Source: Alteromonas macleodii
GTDB taxonomy: Bacteria > Pseudomonadota > Gammaproteobacteria > Enterobacterales > Alteromonadaceae
Length of the DNA: 64,000 bases
Direction: 5' to 3'
NCBI RefSeq assembly: GCF_903772925.1
Contig: NZ_LR812090.1
Coordinates: 2,748,333 to 2,812,332, forward strand
The notes under the pieces are model-generated. The model did not search any database. It had not been told where the DNA came from and worked only from the letters and a program-made list of their open reading frames with translations. Every line of letters begins with the position of its first letter. The first letter of the stretch is position 1. A program made the position numbers and the translations under genes. Below, piece after piece: positions 33,901 to 43,862 of this stretch.

Positions 33901-35397
33901 ATGTCTATACGCAATGGCGTTCAACTAATCACCTATGCTGATCGATTAGGCGATGGCAATATCGATAGCCTGACAGCAATACTTGAAGGTCCATTAAATG
34001 GCCTGTTCACCGGTGTTCACATTCTTCCTTTTTACTATCCTTACGATGGTGAAGACGCAGGTTTTGACCCTATTGACCACACGTCAGTGGATGAGCGCTT
34101 GGGCGATTGGAACAGCGTTAGAAAACTGGGTGAGTCTGTAGATATTATGGCTGACCTTATTGTTAACCATATGTCTGGACAAAGCGAGGCGTTTAAAGAC
34201 GTTTTGAAAAACGGGCGCGAATCTACCTATTGGCCACTATTTTTAACTAAAGAAGATATTTTTAAGGGTAATGACCCAGCGCAAATCGACGAACAAATAG
34301 CAAAAGTGTTCCGCCCTCGCCCAACGCCATTTTTTAGCGATTATGAAGTAGGCACAGAGACTGGTAACCCAGAGACGGTTCCATTCTGGACCACTTTTAC
34401 CTCTAATCAAATCGACATTGATGTAGAGTCACAGCTGGGCAAAGACTATCTATCATCTATTCTTCAGTCATTTACTGAAAGTAATGTTGACCTTATACGA
34501 CTTGACGCAGCAGGCTACGCCATAAAACGCGCAGGCTCGAACTGCTTTATGCTTGAAGAAACCTTTGAATTTATTGAAGAGTTATCAAACCGAGCGCGTA
34601 ACATGGGCATGCAATGCTTAGTAGAAATTCACAGCCACTATCAGACTCAAATTGATATTGCCGCACGTTGCGACAGCGTCTACGACTTTGCTTTACCACC
34701 ACTTGTACTGCACACCTTGTTTACTAAAAATGCAGACGCATTGGCACACTGGCTTTCTATTTCGCCACGAAACTGCTTTACCGTACTTGATACCCACGAC
34801 GGTATTGGGATTGTCGACGTTGGTGCAAGTGGTGACAAACCTGGCCTTTTAAGTGCTGAAGCAATTAACGCACTTGTAGACCAAATACATGAAAACTCTA
34901 ACGGTGAATCTAAGAAAGCCACAGGCGCAGCGGCGAACAATGTCGATCTTTACCAGGTTAACTGCACCTATTATGACGCATTGGGTAAGGATGATTTCGC
35001 CTATTTAGTTGCTCGCGCTATTCAGTTCTTTAGCCCGGGTATTCCTCAGGTTTATTACGGTGGCTTACTTGCGGCCCATAATGATATGGAACTACTCGCC
35101 AACACCAATGTTGGTCGTGACATTAACCGCCCTTATTTGTCTTCCACTATGGTCGAAGAGGCAGTTAAAAAGCCAGTAGTTAAAGGCTTAATGCAGCTAA
35201 TAACCCTAAGAAACGAAAGCGATGCCTTTAATGGCACGTTTGACGTAAATTACAGTGATAATGTTTTGACTCTGTCTTGGGCAAATGGCAACAATGCAGC
35301 GTCACTACACGTAGATTTTAGCGTGATGGACGCGACTATTAAGACAGTTGCAGACGGTGAAGAAAGCGTATTGTCTATTAGTTCGTTAATCGCTTAA
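33901..35397 (+). CDS. Sucrose-phosphorylase-type GH13 glucoside phosphorylase
   Basis: A 498-residue enzyme (ATG 33901 behind GGAG; an upstream in-frame ATG at 33841 is rejected). It has the GH13 subfamily 18 layout: N-terminal QLITYADRLGDG, HILPFYYPYDGEDAGFDPIDH, catalytic nucleophile D202 (DLIRLDAAGYA), general acid/base E242 (CLVEIHSHY) and the transition-state aspartate in LDTHDGIG (297-300). The family phosphorolyses sucrose or related glucosides (sucrose 6'-phosphate, glucosylglycerol, glucosylglycerate) to glucose 1-phosphate. Which substrate cannot be told by eye. It stands alone, without transporter or kinase beside it. Confidence 0.87.
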   Translation: MSIRNGVQLITYADRLGDGNIDSLTAILEGPLNGLFTGVHILPFYYPYDGEDAGFDPIDHTSVDERLGDWNSVRKLGESVDIMADLIVNHMSGQSEAFKDVLKNGRESTYWPLFLTKEDIFKGNDPAQIDEQIAKVFRPRPTPFFSDYEVGTETGNPETVPFWTTFTSNQIDIDVESQLGKDYLSSILQSFTESNVDLIRLDAAGYAIKRAGSNCFMLEETFEFIEELSNRARNMGMQCLVEIHSHYQTQIDIAARCDSVYDFALPPLVLHTLFTKNADALAHWLSISPRNCFTVLDTHDGIGIVDVGASGDKPGLLSAEAINALVDQIHENSNGESKKATGAAANNVDLYQVNCTYYDALGKDDFAYLVARAIQFFSPGIPQVYYGGLLAAHNDMELLANTNVGRDINRPYLSSTMVEEAVKKPVVKGLMQLITLRNESDAFNGTFDVNYSDNVLTLSWANGNNAASLHVDFSVMDATIKTVADGEESVLSISSLIA

Positions 35398-35537
35398 GTC
35401 ATAAAATACAAGACTACTAAGGCGAGTACTGCTGATCTGCTCAGTACTCGCCGTTCTTAGCCGTCCTTACCTAATTCGCTGTTTAACGTTTTCATTATTT
35501 TCAGCTAAAACAAGTTTATTTGGCAGCCTGAGTCGCA

Positions 35538-35960
35538 TTATCTGTAGTTATCGTTGTAGGCCCTACCCCAATCACATAGCTGTCGTAGAGTTGGCTCTAA
35601 CGTGCGACCTAATTCAGTAAGTGAGTACTCCACACGAGGAGGTACTTCAGCATACACCTTCCGGTTAACCAAGCCATCGCGCTCTAACTCTCTTAACTGC
35701 TGAGTAAGCATTTTTTGTGTGACGCCTTGCAAACGTCTTCGTAATTGACTGAAACGTAGTGTTTTATGACAAAGGTGCCACAAAATAACGCCTTTCCATT
35801 TACCACCGATAATCTCAAGCGATACCGCTACACCGCAAATGTATTGCTTAGGGTCGTTTGAGCTTTCACTAGCGCACTGTTTTGCATTCGCGGCGTTACC
35901 TTCGACTTTAGTAATCGTATCGCACGGCTCTGTTTCTACACTTTTCAAATTTGTTCCCAT
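35538..35960 (-). CDS. HxlR-family winged-helix regulator
   Basis: A 140-residue regulator with the HxlR core: LEIIGGKWKGVILWHL, LRFSQLRRRLQGVTQKMLTQQLRELERDGLVNR split over recognition helix and wing, and PPRVEYSLTELGRTL. Several cysteines lie in the N-terminal half (CDT, CAS, ICG, LCH), which in redox or quinone/aldehyde-sensing members act as sensors. Start ATG behind GAGAGGG. Divergent from the AcuI/YhdH gene, which is probably its target. Confidence 0.9.
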   Translation of the reverse strand: MGTNLKSVETEPCDTITKVEGNAANAKQCASESSNDPKQYICGVAVSLEIIGGKWKGVILWHLCHKTLRFSQLRRRLQGVTQKMLTQQLRELERDGLVNRKVYAEVPPRVEYSLTELGRTLEPTLRQLCDWGRAYNDNYR

Positions 35961-36056
35961 TTCGCCCTCTCAGCTCAATCAAGCAAAAGATACTGCTTCA
36001 ATATCAGCTCGCCTTTTGCAAAAGCACACAAGCGAAAAGCTAAATATAACTCCAAT

Positions 36057-36093
36057 AGTATCTTTTAGGGTACTACCATACTAAAAAGTGTAT
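36057..36093. promoter_or_regulatory. Candidate HxlR operator region
   Basis: AGTA-N10-TACT (36057-36074) followed closely by TACTA elements (TACCATACTA) in the 197-bp divergent region between the regulator and the reductase gene. Palindromic TACT/AGTA half sites are typical of HxlR-type operators. Confidence 0.35.
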
Positions 36094-36157
36094 ACTTGCA
36101 CAAACTTCATATATAGTCACAATGGGCAGTGTAAATTTTCGACCAACGGAGACAGGT

Positions 36158-37147
36158 ATGACATCGTTTAAGGCTTTGCTTGTAGAAAAACAGGAAGACA
36201 AATCATTTACTCGCTCCATCACGGAGCGTTCACTTGATGATTTGCCAGACGGCACGCTGCTCATCAAGGTTGAGTATTCATCACTTAACTATAAAGATGC
36301 CTTGTCTGCGACAGGTAACCCTGGTGTCAGCAGAAATTTTCCCCATACCCCTGGTATCGATTCAGCGGGCACTGTGGTGTCATGTGATGACGGCCAGTTC
36401 AAAGAAGGCGATGAGGTTATCATCACAGGTTATGACCTTGGCATGAATACCTCCGGTGGCTTTGGCGAGTACATCCGTATACCCAGTGGATGGGCGGTAC
36501 CTAAGCCAGATGGCCTTACGTTAAGGGAATCTATGGTTATTGGCACTGCTGGCTTCACAGCTGGGCTATCAGTACAAGGGTTAGTTGAACACGGCATAAC
36601 ACCTGATAAAGGTGATATCTTGGTAACGGGTGCTACAGGTGGCGTGGGCTCTGTGGCAGTTGCACTACTAGCCAAAGCTGGCTTTTCTGTAGTGGCATGT
36701 ACCGGCAAAAAAGAACATGAGTCGTTCTTGAAAACTCTCGGCGCAAATAAAGTAATAACTCGCGACGAGTTGTTAGAAAGTAAAGAGCGCCCTATGTTGA
36801 GAGAGCTATACGCGGGCGCTGTCGATACTGTAGGCGGCGAATACTTAGCGCAGGCTATAAAAGCCACCCAGTATGGTGGTTCGGTAACGTGTTGTGGGCT
36901 GACTGCTTCTGCCGATCTTAATGTAAGTGTATTTCCCTTTATCTTACGCGGCGTGTCTTTGCTAGGTATCGACTCGGTGCAATGCCCCATGCCGCCTAGA
37001 TTGAGGCTATGGGATAAATTAGCTAGCGAATGGAAACTAGACTGTCTTGACGATTTAACTGAAGAAGTTTCGCTAGATGAAGTTAGCCAAAAAATAGATG
37101 CCATATTAAAAGGCGAGCTGTCAGGCAGAACATTAGTAAAGCTTTAG
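36158..37147 (+). CDS. acuI: YhdH/AcuI-type NADPH-dependent quinone oxidoreductase (acryloyl-CoA reductase)
   Basis: A 329-residue zinc-free medium-chain dehydrogenase (ATG 36158 with GGAG upstream). It has YSSLNYKDALSATG near the N-terminus, PHTPGIDSAGTVV, the nucleotide-binding VTGATGGVGSVAVALLA and FPFILRGVSLLGIDSV late in the chain, all typical of YhdH/AcuI. The family reduces acryloyl-CoA to propionyl-CoA, relevant in marine bacteria to DMSP breakdown, or protects against acrylate; neither route's other genes are here. Divergent HxlR regulator. Confidence 0.88.
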   Translation: MTSFKALLVEKQEDKSFTRSITERSLDDLPDGTLLIKVEYSSLNYKDALSATGNPGVSRNFPHTPGIDSAGTVVSCDDGQFKEGDEVIITGYDLGMNTSGGFGEYIRIPSGWAVPKPDGLTLRESMVIGTAGFTAGLSVQGLVEHGITPDKGDILVTGATGGVGSVAVALLAKAGFSVVACTGKKEHESFLKTLGANKVITRDELLESKERPMLRELYAGAVDTVGGEYLAQAIKATQYGGSVTCCGLTASADLNVSVFPFILRGVSLLGIDSVQCPMPPRLRLWDKLASEWKLDCLDDLTEEVSLDEVSQKIDAILKGELSGRTLVKL

Positions 37148-37394
37148 CCTGTTGAACGAAGTGGCTGCCGCAATGGCAGCCTTGTACATTAACTAAAAAC
37201 AACGCGACATTTATAGAAACCTAACAGTGTTTATGCTGACAGCCGAGCCTGCCTGTGCATTTATCGCAAAGGTACTACGACACTATAGTAACGGGGAACA
37301 AACAAGGGTATTACCTGTCAACTATCAAGTGCTTAGTCAAATCATTAGCACTAATTTATAGCTGCTAAAACCATAAAATAAGGTCAGGTACTCT

Positions 37395-38042
37395 ATGTCA
37401 TCTCTTAAATCGCAAACTCAAGCAAAAGTCGACGCAGGACGAAAAAACAACCCGGCCTTTATGGAGGGTGTTGATAGAGAAATCGAAAAGGCGCGTACAT
37501 TCCAGCAGGGTGAAAAGGCGCTTGATATTAATTGCACTGCGCCGGATTTCACGCTTCCCTCTGCAACGGGAGAGTTATTTCAGCTATCCGAGGCGCTAAA
37601 TAAAGGTGCAGTGGTACTCACGTTCTATCGAGGCAGCTGGTGTCCATATTGCAACTTACAGCTAAACGCACTGCAAAATATCAATGGCGAAATTAAAGCG
37701 TTAGACGCGCAACTAGTCGCCATTAGTCCAGAGAGCCCCGACAGCAGTTTAAGCGCGGAGCAAATCAAGCAGTTACCTTTCACTGTCTTATCTGACCAGG
37801 GGGCAAAAGTTGCTGCTACGTATGGCGTCGCGTGGGAAGTGCCAGAATTTTTACTTGAGCATATGCTTAACGACCGCCAGCTTGACTTAGAAGCAATTAA
37901 TAATGGGAATAGCAATATCCTCCCTATACCCGCAACATTCATCTTAAATAAAGATGGCCAAGTTATTTGGCGCTACGTTGATGTAGATTATAGAACGCGA
38001 GCCGAACCACAAGAAATTATAGAAGCTCTTCAAAAGGGTTAA
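37395..38042 (+). CDS. AhpC/TSA-family peroxiredoxin-like protein
   Basis: A 215-residue thioredoxin-fold protein. The motif YRGSWCPYCNLQLNAL carries two cysteines as C-P-Y-C, placing it in the AhpC-TSA2-like subgroup rather than the classical 2-Cys TxxC type. APDFTLPSATGELF and VLSDQGAKVAATYGV are conserved neighbours. A likely cytosolic thiol peroxidase. It is converging on an SDR gene, with a shared terminator, and lies near a catalase in a stress-flavoured stretch. Confidence 0.87.
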   Translation: MSSLKSQTQAKVDAGRKNNPAFMEGVDREIEKARTFQQGEKALDINCTAPDFTLPSATGELFQLSEALNKGAVVLTFYRGSWCPYCNLQLNALQNINGEIKALDAQLVAISPESPDSSLSAEQIKQLPFTVLSDQGAKVAATYGVAWEVPEFLLEHMLNDRQLDLEAINNGNSNILPIPATFILNKDGQVIWRYVDVDYRTRAEPQEIIEALQKG

Positions 38043-38078
38043 CTAGACCCGCAGTGTTTGTGTACAGGTAATAATTTG

Positions 38079-38110
38079 AAAAAGGGGCGTTATGTTACGC
38101 CCCTTCTTTG
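38079..38110. terminator. Bidirectional terminator
   Basis: AAGGGGCGT pairs with ACGCCCCTT over six bases, A-rich left and TCTTT right, between converging peroxiredoxin and SDR genes. Confidence 0.7.
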
Positions 38111-38152
38111 AATAATATCTTTTTAGAAAATAAAATCTCTTTCAAAAAATTA

Positions 38153-39055
38153 TTACGGAAGATGTTTCCCGCCTGTTACGCCTAGTATTTCGGCAGTGAC
38201 ATAGCTAGATTCCTGAGACGCTAGATACAAATACGCCGGCGCAAGTTCTGCAGGCTGCCCTGCACGGCCTATAGGCGTATCTTCACCAAAGTTAGGAAGC
38301 TTACTCGGTGCTTGCCCACCACTTTGCTGTATGGGTGTCCAAATGGGTCCAGGGGCAACGCCGTTCACTCTAATACCTTTTTCTATCAACATTTTAGCGC
38401 ACGACTTGGTAAACGAAGTAATAGCACCTTTAGTTGATGAATAATCCAGAAGGCCGGGTGAAGGCTGATAACACTGAATAGATGTAGAATTGATAATGCT
38501 ACCACCTGGGGGCATATGCTTAGCTGCTGCTTTGATAATCCAAAACATAGCGAAAACGTTAGTTTCAAACGTAGTTCTAAATTGCTCGGTAGTGATATCC
38601 TCAATATTTTCAACAAACTTCTGCTTGCCGGCGTTATTTACAAGAATATCGAGACCGTCCAAAAAGGTGTTCGCCTCTTCCACAAGGGAAACACAGAAGT
38701 CTTCGTCTTTAATGTCTCCGGCTATGCCCTTAGCTTTTACGCCTGCTTCTTCTAGAATAGCAACGGTTTTATCACCATCTTCCTGTTCAGAGGGAAGGTA
38801 ATTAATGACGACATCAGCGCCTTCTCTAGCAAAAGCGATGGCAACTGCTCTACCTATGCCGGAATCTCCGCCTGTTATCAGCGCTTTTCTCCCCTTCAGC
38901 CTATCGCTCCCTCGATAAGTATTTTCGCCATGGTCAGCTGACGGGTCTAATTTTTTATCTAATGCAGGATCCGGTTGGTCATCGTTGTAATGGGTTCCAT
39001 CGTTATCATATTGAGTACGAGGGTCGGTCATTGTGTATTGGTCTTGCTTTGACAT
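38153..39055 (-). CDS. Short-chain dehydrogenase/reductase (YghA-like)
   Basis: A 300-residue SDR with strong ribosome site AAGGAGGA. An ~50-residue hydrophilic N-terminal extension (DPRTQYDNDGTHYNDDQPDP) precedes the Rossmann motif TGGDSGIGRA; NNAG, the catalytic serine in NSTSIQ and Y-x-x-x-K (YSSTKGA) are present. The extended N-terminus is a feature of the YghA/general-stress SDR group, NADP-dependent with unknown natural substrates. It stands near catalase and peroxiredoxin genes. Confidence 0.92.
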   Translation of the reverse strand: MSKQDQYTMTDPRTQYDNDGTHYNDDQPDPALDKKLDPSADHGENTYRGSDRLKGRKALITGGDSGIGRAVAIAFAREGADVVINYLPSEQEDGDKTVAILEEAGVKAKGIAGDIKDEDFCVSLVEEANTFLDGLDILVNNAGKQKFVENIEDITTEQFRTTFETNVFAMFWIIKAAAKHMPPGGSIINSTSIQCYQPSPGLLDYSSTKGAITSFTKSCAKMLIEKGIRVNGVAPGPIWTPIQQSGGQAPSKLPNFGEDTPIGRAGQPAELAPAYLYLASQESSYVTAEILGVTGGKHLP

Positions 39056-39448
39056 ATTTGTTCCTCCTTAATGAAAATACACACTCTTATGGGTGCATGA
39101 CCCATGCCGAAGGAACAAGATATTAAAGATTCGCTCATTGCAACCAAAAGCATCACGAAAGGCATAGGCAATTGAATTAAAACAAAAAAATTCAAATTTA
39201 ATTTCTATTTTTAGAATATAGATAACAGTAAAACTGTTTTAAGATATTGTTGTCAGTAAAACATTCTTACCATTGAAAAATAAGTACAGAACCACCGAGA
39301 TTTAGAGTTATTTAGTGTCCTTAAAAAGAAGTGCTCTTAATTTTAACGTAGTTCAGGACTGGTCAATTACAGGACGGGGGCACATAATAAAAAAGGGCGC
39401 CCAAGAAAGCGCCCTTCTATTTAATTTTAAACAAGTACAAAGGCTGGG
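39056..39448. other. Intergenic region between SDR and catalase genes
   Basis: About 390 AT-rich bases holding the SDR promoter region at the left and the catalase terminator at 39387-39416. Nothing else is recognised. Confidence 0.5.
39387..39416 (-). terminator. Catalase terminator
   Basis: On the minus strand AAGGGCGC-N8-GCGCCCTT is followed by TTTTTT, about 33 bp after the catalase stop. Confidence 0.85.
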
Positions 39449-41518
39449 TTAAGATCTAGCCCAGTAACGAATACTACGTAATGTCTTAATAAATTCGTCT
39501 GCTGACTTTTGTTTAAGGTCCACAAAACCGTCATCCATCATGCTATCTAAGCCAACTGCCTTGATAAGTGGCATTGCAGCATCTGTGTAGCCGATAAACT
39601 TGTTGTGAGCAAACGCATCTGAAACAAAGTCTTTTGCTTCAGGCTTGCTAGCTAACTTTTCGGCTCCTGACTTAGACATCAACAACAGAACTGCATCGTA
39701 CAATACTGACGGTCCGCCATCGACCTTCTGCTGTGCATCTACTGAATTGCCTTTATCGCACGTAACACCGCCAATCTGCGGTGCAACAATCTCGTACATA
39801 GCGCCTTCATTGTCTAAGGCGGTTTTTACATTACCAAGTAATTCACCGTCAAGTTCATCACTTACTAAGATACCCAGCTTTCTACCTTTAAACGTATCCG
39901 GCGCATTCTTCAAAATACTTAACGCATCGGATTCAGCAAGATCTTCTCTAGTTTCCATTGCAGCCTCTGCTGGCTCTGGCATTTCGCTAAAACCTAGCGC
40001 TTCAGCAACCGCTTTAGCCAAATCCTTATCAACATTTAGCAGATGTGAAACAACTCTTTCACGAATGGCTAAACGCTCTACTTTAGATAGCTCAAAAGCG
40101 AATGCATCGCGAATATGCTCCTTCTCAGTCTCAGTTTGACTAATATAAAACTGACGAGCTTGGCTGTAATGGTCAGCAAAAGTTTCTGAACGATGTCTAA
40201 CCTTTTCACCAGAAACCTCTTCATTATGTGACTGGAATCCATGAGCAGGACACGCGCGCGGATTATCTTCATCAGCTTCCCAAGAATTCGGTTCGTAATT
40301 GGCGCGCCCTTTCGGATTATGCATCGCCATGTGGCCGTCTTGCTGGAAGTGACGCATCGGGCATTTAGGCGCATTTATGGGTAGATGAGTGAAATTGGTA
40401 CTACCTAAACGTTTTAGCTGCGTATCTAGATAAGAGAAATTACGCCCCTGCAATAGTGGATCGTTGGTAAAATCTATGCCAGGTACAATGTTTTGTGTAC
40501 AAAATGCAACTTGCTCAGTTTCAGCGAAGAAGTTATCTACCACCTTATTAAGTACCATTTTACCTACAATTTTTACTGGTACTTGCTCTTCTGGAATAAG
40601 CTTGGTTGCGTCCAAAACGTCAAACTCAAAATTATCTGCAAACTCCTGGTCGAATATCTGCATACCCAACTCCCATTCTGGGAAGTCACCAGCAAGAATA
40701 GAGTTCCAAAGATCCCGACGGTGAAAATCTGGGTCAGCACCGTTGATTTTGAGTGCTTCGTTCCACACAACTGATTGCATGCCCTGCTTCGGTTTCCAGT
40801 GAAACTTCACATATTTCATTTCACCCTTAGCATTTATCAGTTTGAAGGTATGAACGCCGAAACCTTCCATAAAGCGGAATGAACGTGGAATAGCACGGTC
40901 TGACATAGCCCACATAAGCATGTGAACAGACTCTGGGCTTAAACTTGCGAAATCCCAGAAATTATCGTGCGCGGTTTGCGCTTGTGGAAAACCTCGGTCA
41001 GGCTCTTGTTTAGCCGAGTGAATCAGATCTGGAAACTTGATAGCATCTTGGATGAAGAAAACAGGAATGTTGTTACCAACTAAATCCCAATTGCCCTCTT
41101 GGGTATAAAATTTGACAGCAAAACCACGTACATCTCGCGCTAAATCTGGAGAACCTTGGTTACCCGCTACGGTAGAAAATCTAGTGAATACTGGGGTCTT
41201 TTTGCCTTTTTCTTGAAAAATATCCGCACAAGTTATATCCGAAAGTGACTCATACGTTTCAAAGTAACCGTGGGCGCCATAGCCCCTTGCATGAACTACC
41301 CTTTCTGGAATGCGCTCGTGGTCGAAATGAAATATCTTCTCACGCATTACGTGGTCTTCTAAAGCTGTTGGTCCGCGTACACCAGCTTTCAACGAGTTCT
41401 GGTCATCATGTACAGGGCAGCCTTGGGCTGTCGTCATAGTCGGATACCCATCCCCTGCTTTTTGATGTAATTCGCCGCCTTTTCCCTTGTTTCCTTCATA
41501 TTTGAATGATTCAGCCAT
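39449..41518 (-). CDS. katE: Large-subunit monofunctional catalase (KatE/HPII type)
   Basis: A 689-residue clade-2 catalase. Catalytic histidine in [28 protein letters not shown], the distal asparagine region and the proximal heme tyrosine motif ([18 protein letters not shown]) are all there. After ~500 residues of core comes the extra GATase1/DJ-1-like domain ([14 protein letters not shown]...[10 protein letters not shown]), which defines the large type. It dismutates hydrogen peroxide. E. coli HPII has 753 residues, so this one has a shorter N-terminus. Start ATG behind AAGGAA. Confidence 0.96.
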   Translation of the reverse strand: MAESFKYEGNKGKGGELHQKAGDGYPTMTTAQGCPVHDDQNSLKAGVRGPTALEDHVMREKIFHFDHERIPERVVHARGYGAHGYFETYESLSDITCADIFQEKGKKTPVFTRFSTVAGNQGSPDLARDVRGFAVKFYTQEGNWDLVGNNIPVFFIQDAIKFPDLIHSAKQEPDRGFPQAQTAHDNFWDFASLSPESVHMLMWAMSDRAIPRSFRFMEGFGVHTFKLINAKGEMKYVKFHWKPKQGMQSVVWNEALKINGADPDFHRRDLWNSILAGDFPEWELGMQIFDQEFADNFEFDVLDATKLIPEEQVPVKIVGKMVLNKVVDNFFAETEQVAFCTQNIVPGIDFTNDPLLQGRNFSYLDTQLKRLGSTNFTHLPINAPKCPMRHFQQDGHMAMHNPKGRANYEPNSWEADEDNPRACPAHGFQSHNEEVSGEKVRHRSETFADHYSQARQFYISQTETEKEHIRDAFAFELSKVERLAIRERVVSHLLNVDKDLAKAVAEALGFSEMPEPAEAAMETREDLAESDALSILKNAPDTFKGRKLGILVSDELDGELLGNVKTALDNEGAMYEIVAPQIGGVTCDKGNSVDAQQKVDGGPSVLYDAVLLLMSKSGAEKLASKPEAKDFVSDAFAHNKFIGYTDAAMPLIKAVGLDSMMDDGFVDLKQKSADEFIKTLRSIRYWARS

Positions 41519-41801
41519 GATTTTTCCTTGTCATTTAAGATTGAACACATTTCACATTGTTTTTAATGCTATGCGTACCCTCTACAGCAAGTTAGATTCC
41601 ATGGATTAAACCATTAATTATCAATCACTTAATAAAATGACAGCTATATGAGTCGTCACTTTTACAAAAAGGCTAGAAAGTTTTACATGATTTGAGGCAA
41701 GGCTTAGGGCAGTCATTTCGCCCTAAGCCAATGTGGCTAAATCGCTTTTAATTTCGCGTTGGAAAAGCGAATTAACGAATCAGGTAAATGGAAGTAAGAG
41801 G

Positions 41802-42818
41802 CTAAAAACCTTCTAGTACAAGCTTACCAATTGCGCGCCCTTCTTCCAGAGTTTTGTGCGCCTCTATTAGGTTGGCAGCATTAATTTTCCCCAAGTGTTT
41901 GCCTACGGTAGTCTTAATTTTACCCTTATCGATGAGCCCTGCTATGTGAGCTAGAAGACGACTTTGTTCTGCCATATCATCAGTTTCAAACATAGAGCGG
42001 GTGAACATGAACTCCCAGTGTAACGACAAGCTCTTTTGTTTAAGCTTTGCTACATCCAAACTTTCTGGGTCGTCAATTAATGCAAGCTTACCTTTCGGTT
42101 TCATCACCTCTACATAAGTATCGATATACTGGTGGGTATTATTTAAACTTGCAACGTGTGTCACTTCACCAATTTTTAACGATTTAATTTGTTCTGCCAT
42201 GGGTTTACTGTGGTCAACCACGTAATCGGCACCTAATTCCTGCACCCATTGTTTAGAGCTTTCTCGCGATGCAGTAGCTATAACCGTTGCACCCGTAAGC
42301 GTTTTGAGAAGCTGAAGCATAATAGAGCCCACACCACCAGCCGCGCCTACGACAAGCACCACTTCGTCACTTTGTTCGTCCTGCTGCTTAAGGGCAAGAT
42401 GGTCAAACAATAACTCATAAGCAGTAATTGTTGTAAGCGGAAGCGCTGCTGCGTCACTATCAGATAAAGACTTAGGCGCTTTACCGGCAATGCGTTCGTC
42501 GACCAGTTGAAATTCAGCATTTGAACCGGCTCGGGTTAGATCGCCAGCATAGTAAACCCTGTCGCCTACCGTAAATTCGGTAACATCAGCGCCAATATCA
42601 ACTACTTCACCTACTGCGTCCCAGCCTAGTATCTTGGGTTCTCTGCCCTCTGGGTTTACTCGCTGCCTAATTTTATAATCAACTGGGTTAACCGCTATAG
42701 CGCTTATTTTTACAAGCAAGTCTCTACCTGAAGCACTAGGTTTATCGACTTCTAAGTCCATCAATACATCAGGTTCATTTATATCGAGCGAGCGGGTATA
42801 GCCAATAGCTTTCATCAT
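41802..42818 (-). CDS. Zinc-free quinone-oxidoreductase-type medium-chain dehydrogenase
   Basis: A 338-residue MDR-family protein with GroES-like N-terminus (VDYKIRQRVNPEGREPKILGWDAVGEV split, GDRVYYAGD) and Rossmann domain (VLVVGAAGGVGSIMLQLLK). Catalytic-zinc ligands are missing, as in the zinc-binding-alcohol-dehydrogenase-like ZADH/quinone reductase group. AAGGAG precedes two adjacent ATG codons. Divergent from a LysR regulator that likely controls it. Substrate unknown. Confidence 0.88.
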   Translation of the reverse strand: MMKAIGYTRSLDINEPDVLMDLEVDKPSASGRDLLVKISAIAVNPVDYKIRQRVNPEGREPKILGWDAVGEVVDIGADVTEFTVGDRVYYAGDLTRAGSNAEFQLVDERIAGKAPKSLSDSDAAALPLTTITAYELLFDHLALKQQDEQSDEVVLVVGAAGGVGSIMLQLLKTLTGATVIATASRESSKQWVQELGADYVVDHSKPMAEQIKSLKIGEVTHVASLNNTHQYIDTYVEVMKPKGKLALIDDPESLDVAKLKQKSLSLHWEFMFTRSMFETDDMAEQSRLLAHIAGLIDKGKIKTTVGKHLGKINAANLIEAHKTLEEGRAIGKLVLEGF

Positions 42819-42914
42819 TCGTTTCTCCTTTAAGTAATATTTCCATCATACCCTTGATTAAATTTGCATAAACAGCACAATAATAGAAACATTATCAAAT
42901 GGTTTTTGAAAATC

Positions 42915-43841
42915 ATGTTACTCGATGACTTGAATGTTGTAATAAAAGTAGCCGAATTTAAAAACATTACGGCAGCAGCAACTCATTTAAATATGCGAAC
43001 CGCAACGGCAAGTGCGGCAGTTAAACGCGTAGAGCAAGCGCTTGGCGCTGAGTTGTTTGTTCGCACAACCCGTTCTCTCAGGCTTTCTTCTGCAGGTGAA
43101 CGTTTCCTTCCAACATGTGAACAAGCCATGTCGATGCTGACTACCGCCAAGCAGAACTTAAAAGGTGATACCGGCGTTATTGAAGGTGAACTAAGGCTTG
43201 GGTTATCGTCTGACCTAGGCCGCAATGTGATTGCCCCTTGGCTTGACGATTTTATGGAAGAGCATGAAAAAATAAGCGTTAAGATCAATTTAAATGACAG
43301 TAATATCGACTTCTATCGCGACCCAATTGACTTAGCTTTACGTTATGGCTCGCCTGACGATGCGAGCGTTTACGGGTTTAAGATATGTGATGTACCACGC
43401 TTACTTGTTGCCTCTCCGTCTTATATCAGCACTTATGGTGCACCTAAAAACTTCGAAGACCTGCAAGGTCACAACGGCCTTTTTTATCAGCTGCACGATA
43501 AAGTGTATAACGAATGGGATTTCGTACACGGCGATAAACCGGTAAAGGTAAAAATGCAGGGCAACAGGACAGCCAATGACGGTGAAATGGTAAGAAGATG
43601 GGCTGTAGCAGGGAAAGGCGTCGCCGTTAAATCAAGTTTAGATACCTGCGACGACATCATAAATGGTCGGCTTGTTACCTTATTGCCAGACTACCAACCG
43701 AAGCCCACGCAACTTTGGCTTATTTGCCCAAGCCGCCAGTCTATTACACCAGCGGTTAGGCTATTACGAGACATGCTAAAAGCGCGCTGCGCCGAGTGTT
43801 TAGCGCAGCTCAAAAAAGCAGGCGTACATACTAAAACTTAG
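42915..43841 (+). CDS. LysR-family transcriptional regulator
   Basis: A 308-residue regulator, start taken at ATG 42915 (MLLDDLNVVIKV), where the family's N-terminus normally begins; earlier ATG 42864 adds an atypical segment. Helix-turn-helix at ~15-35 (NITAAATHLNMRTATASAAVKRVEQALG split) followed by the type-2 periplasmic-binding-like sensor domain (GELRLGLSSDLGRNVIAPWL...). Divergent from the oxidoreductase at 41802. Confidence 0.92.
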   Translation: MLLDDLNVVIKVAEFKNITAAATHLNMRTATASAAVKRVEQALGAELFVRTTRSLRLSSAGERFLPTCEQAMSMLTTAKQNLKGDTGVIEGELRLGLSSDLGRNVIAPWLDDFMEEHEKISVKINLNDSNIDFYRDPIDLALRYGSPDDASVYGFKICDVPRLLVASPSYISTYGAPKNFEDLQGHNGLFYQLHDKVYNEWDFVHGDKPVKVKMQGNRTANDGEMVRRWAVAGKGVAVKSSLDTCDDIINGRLVTLLPDYQPKPTQLWLICPSRQSITPAVRLLRDMLKARCAECLAQLKKAGVHTKT

Positions 43842-43862
43842 CTTAATCATGATGTGTTACGC

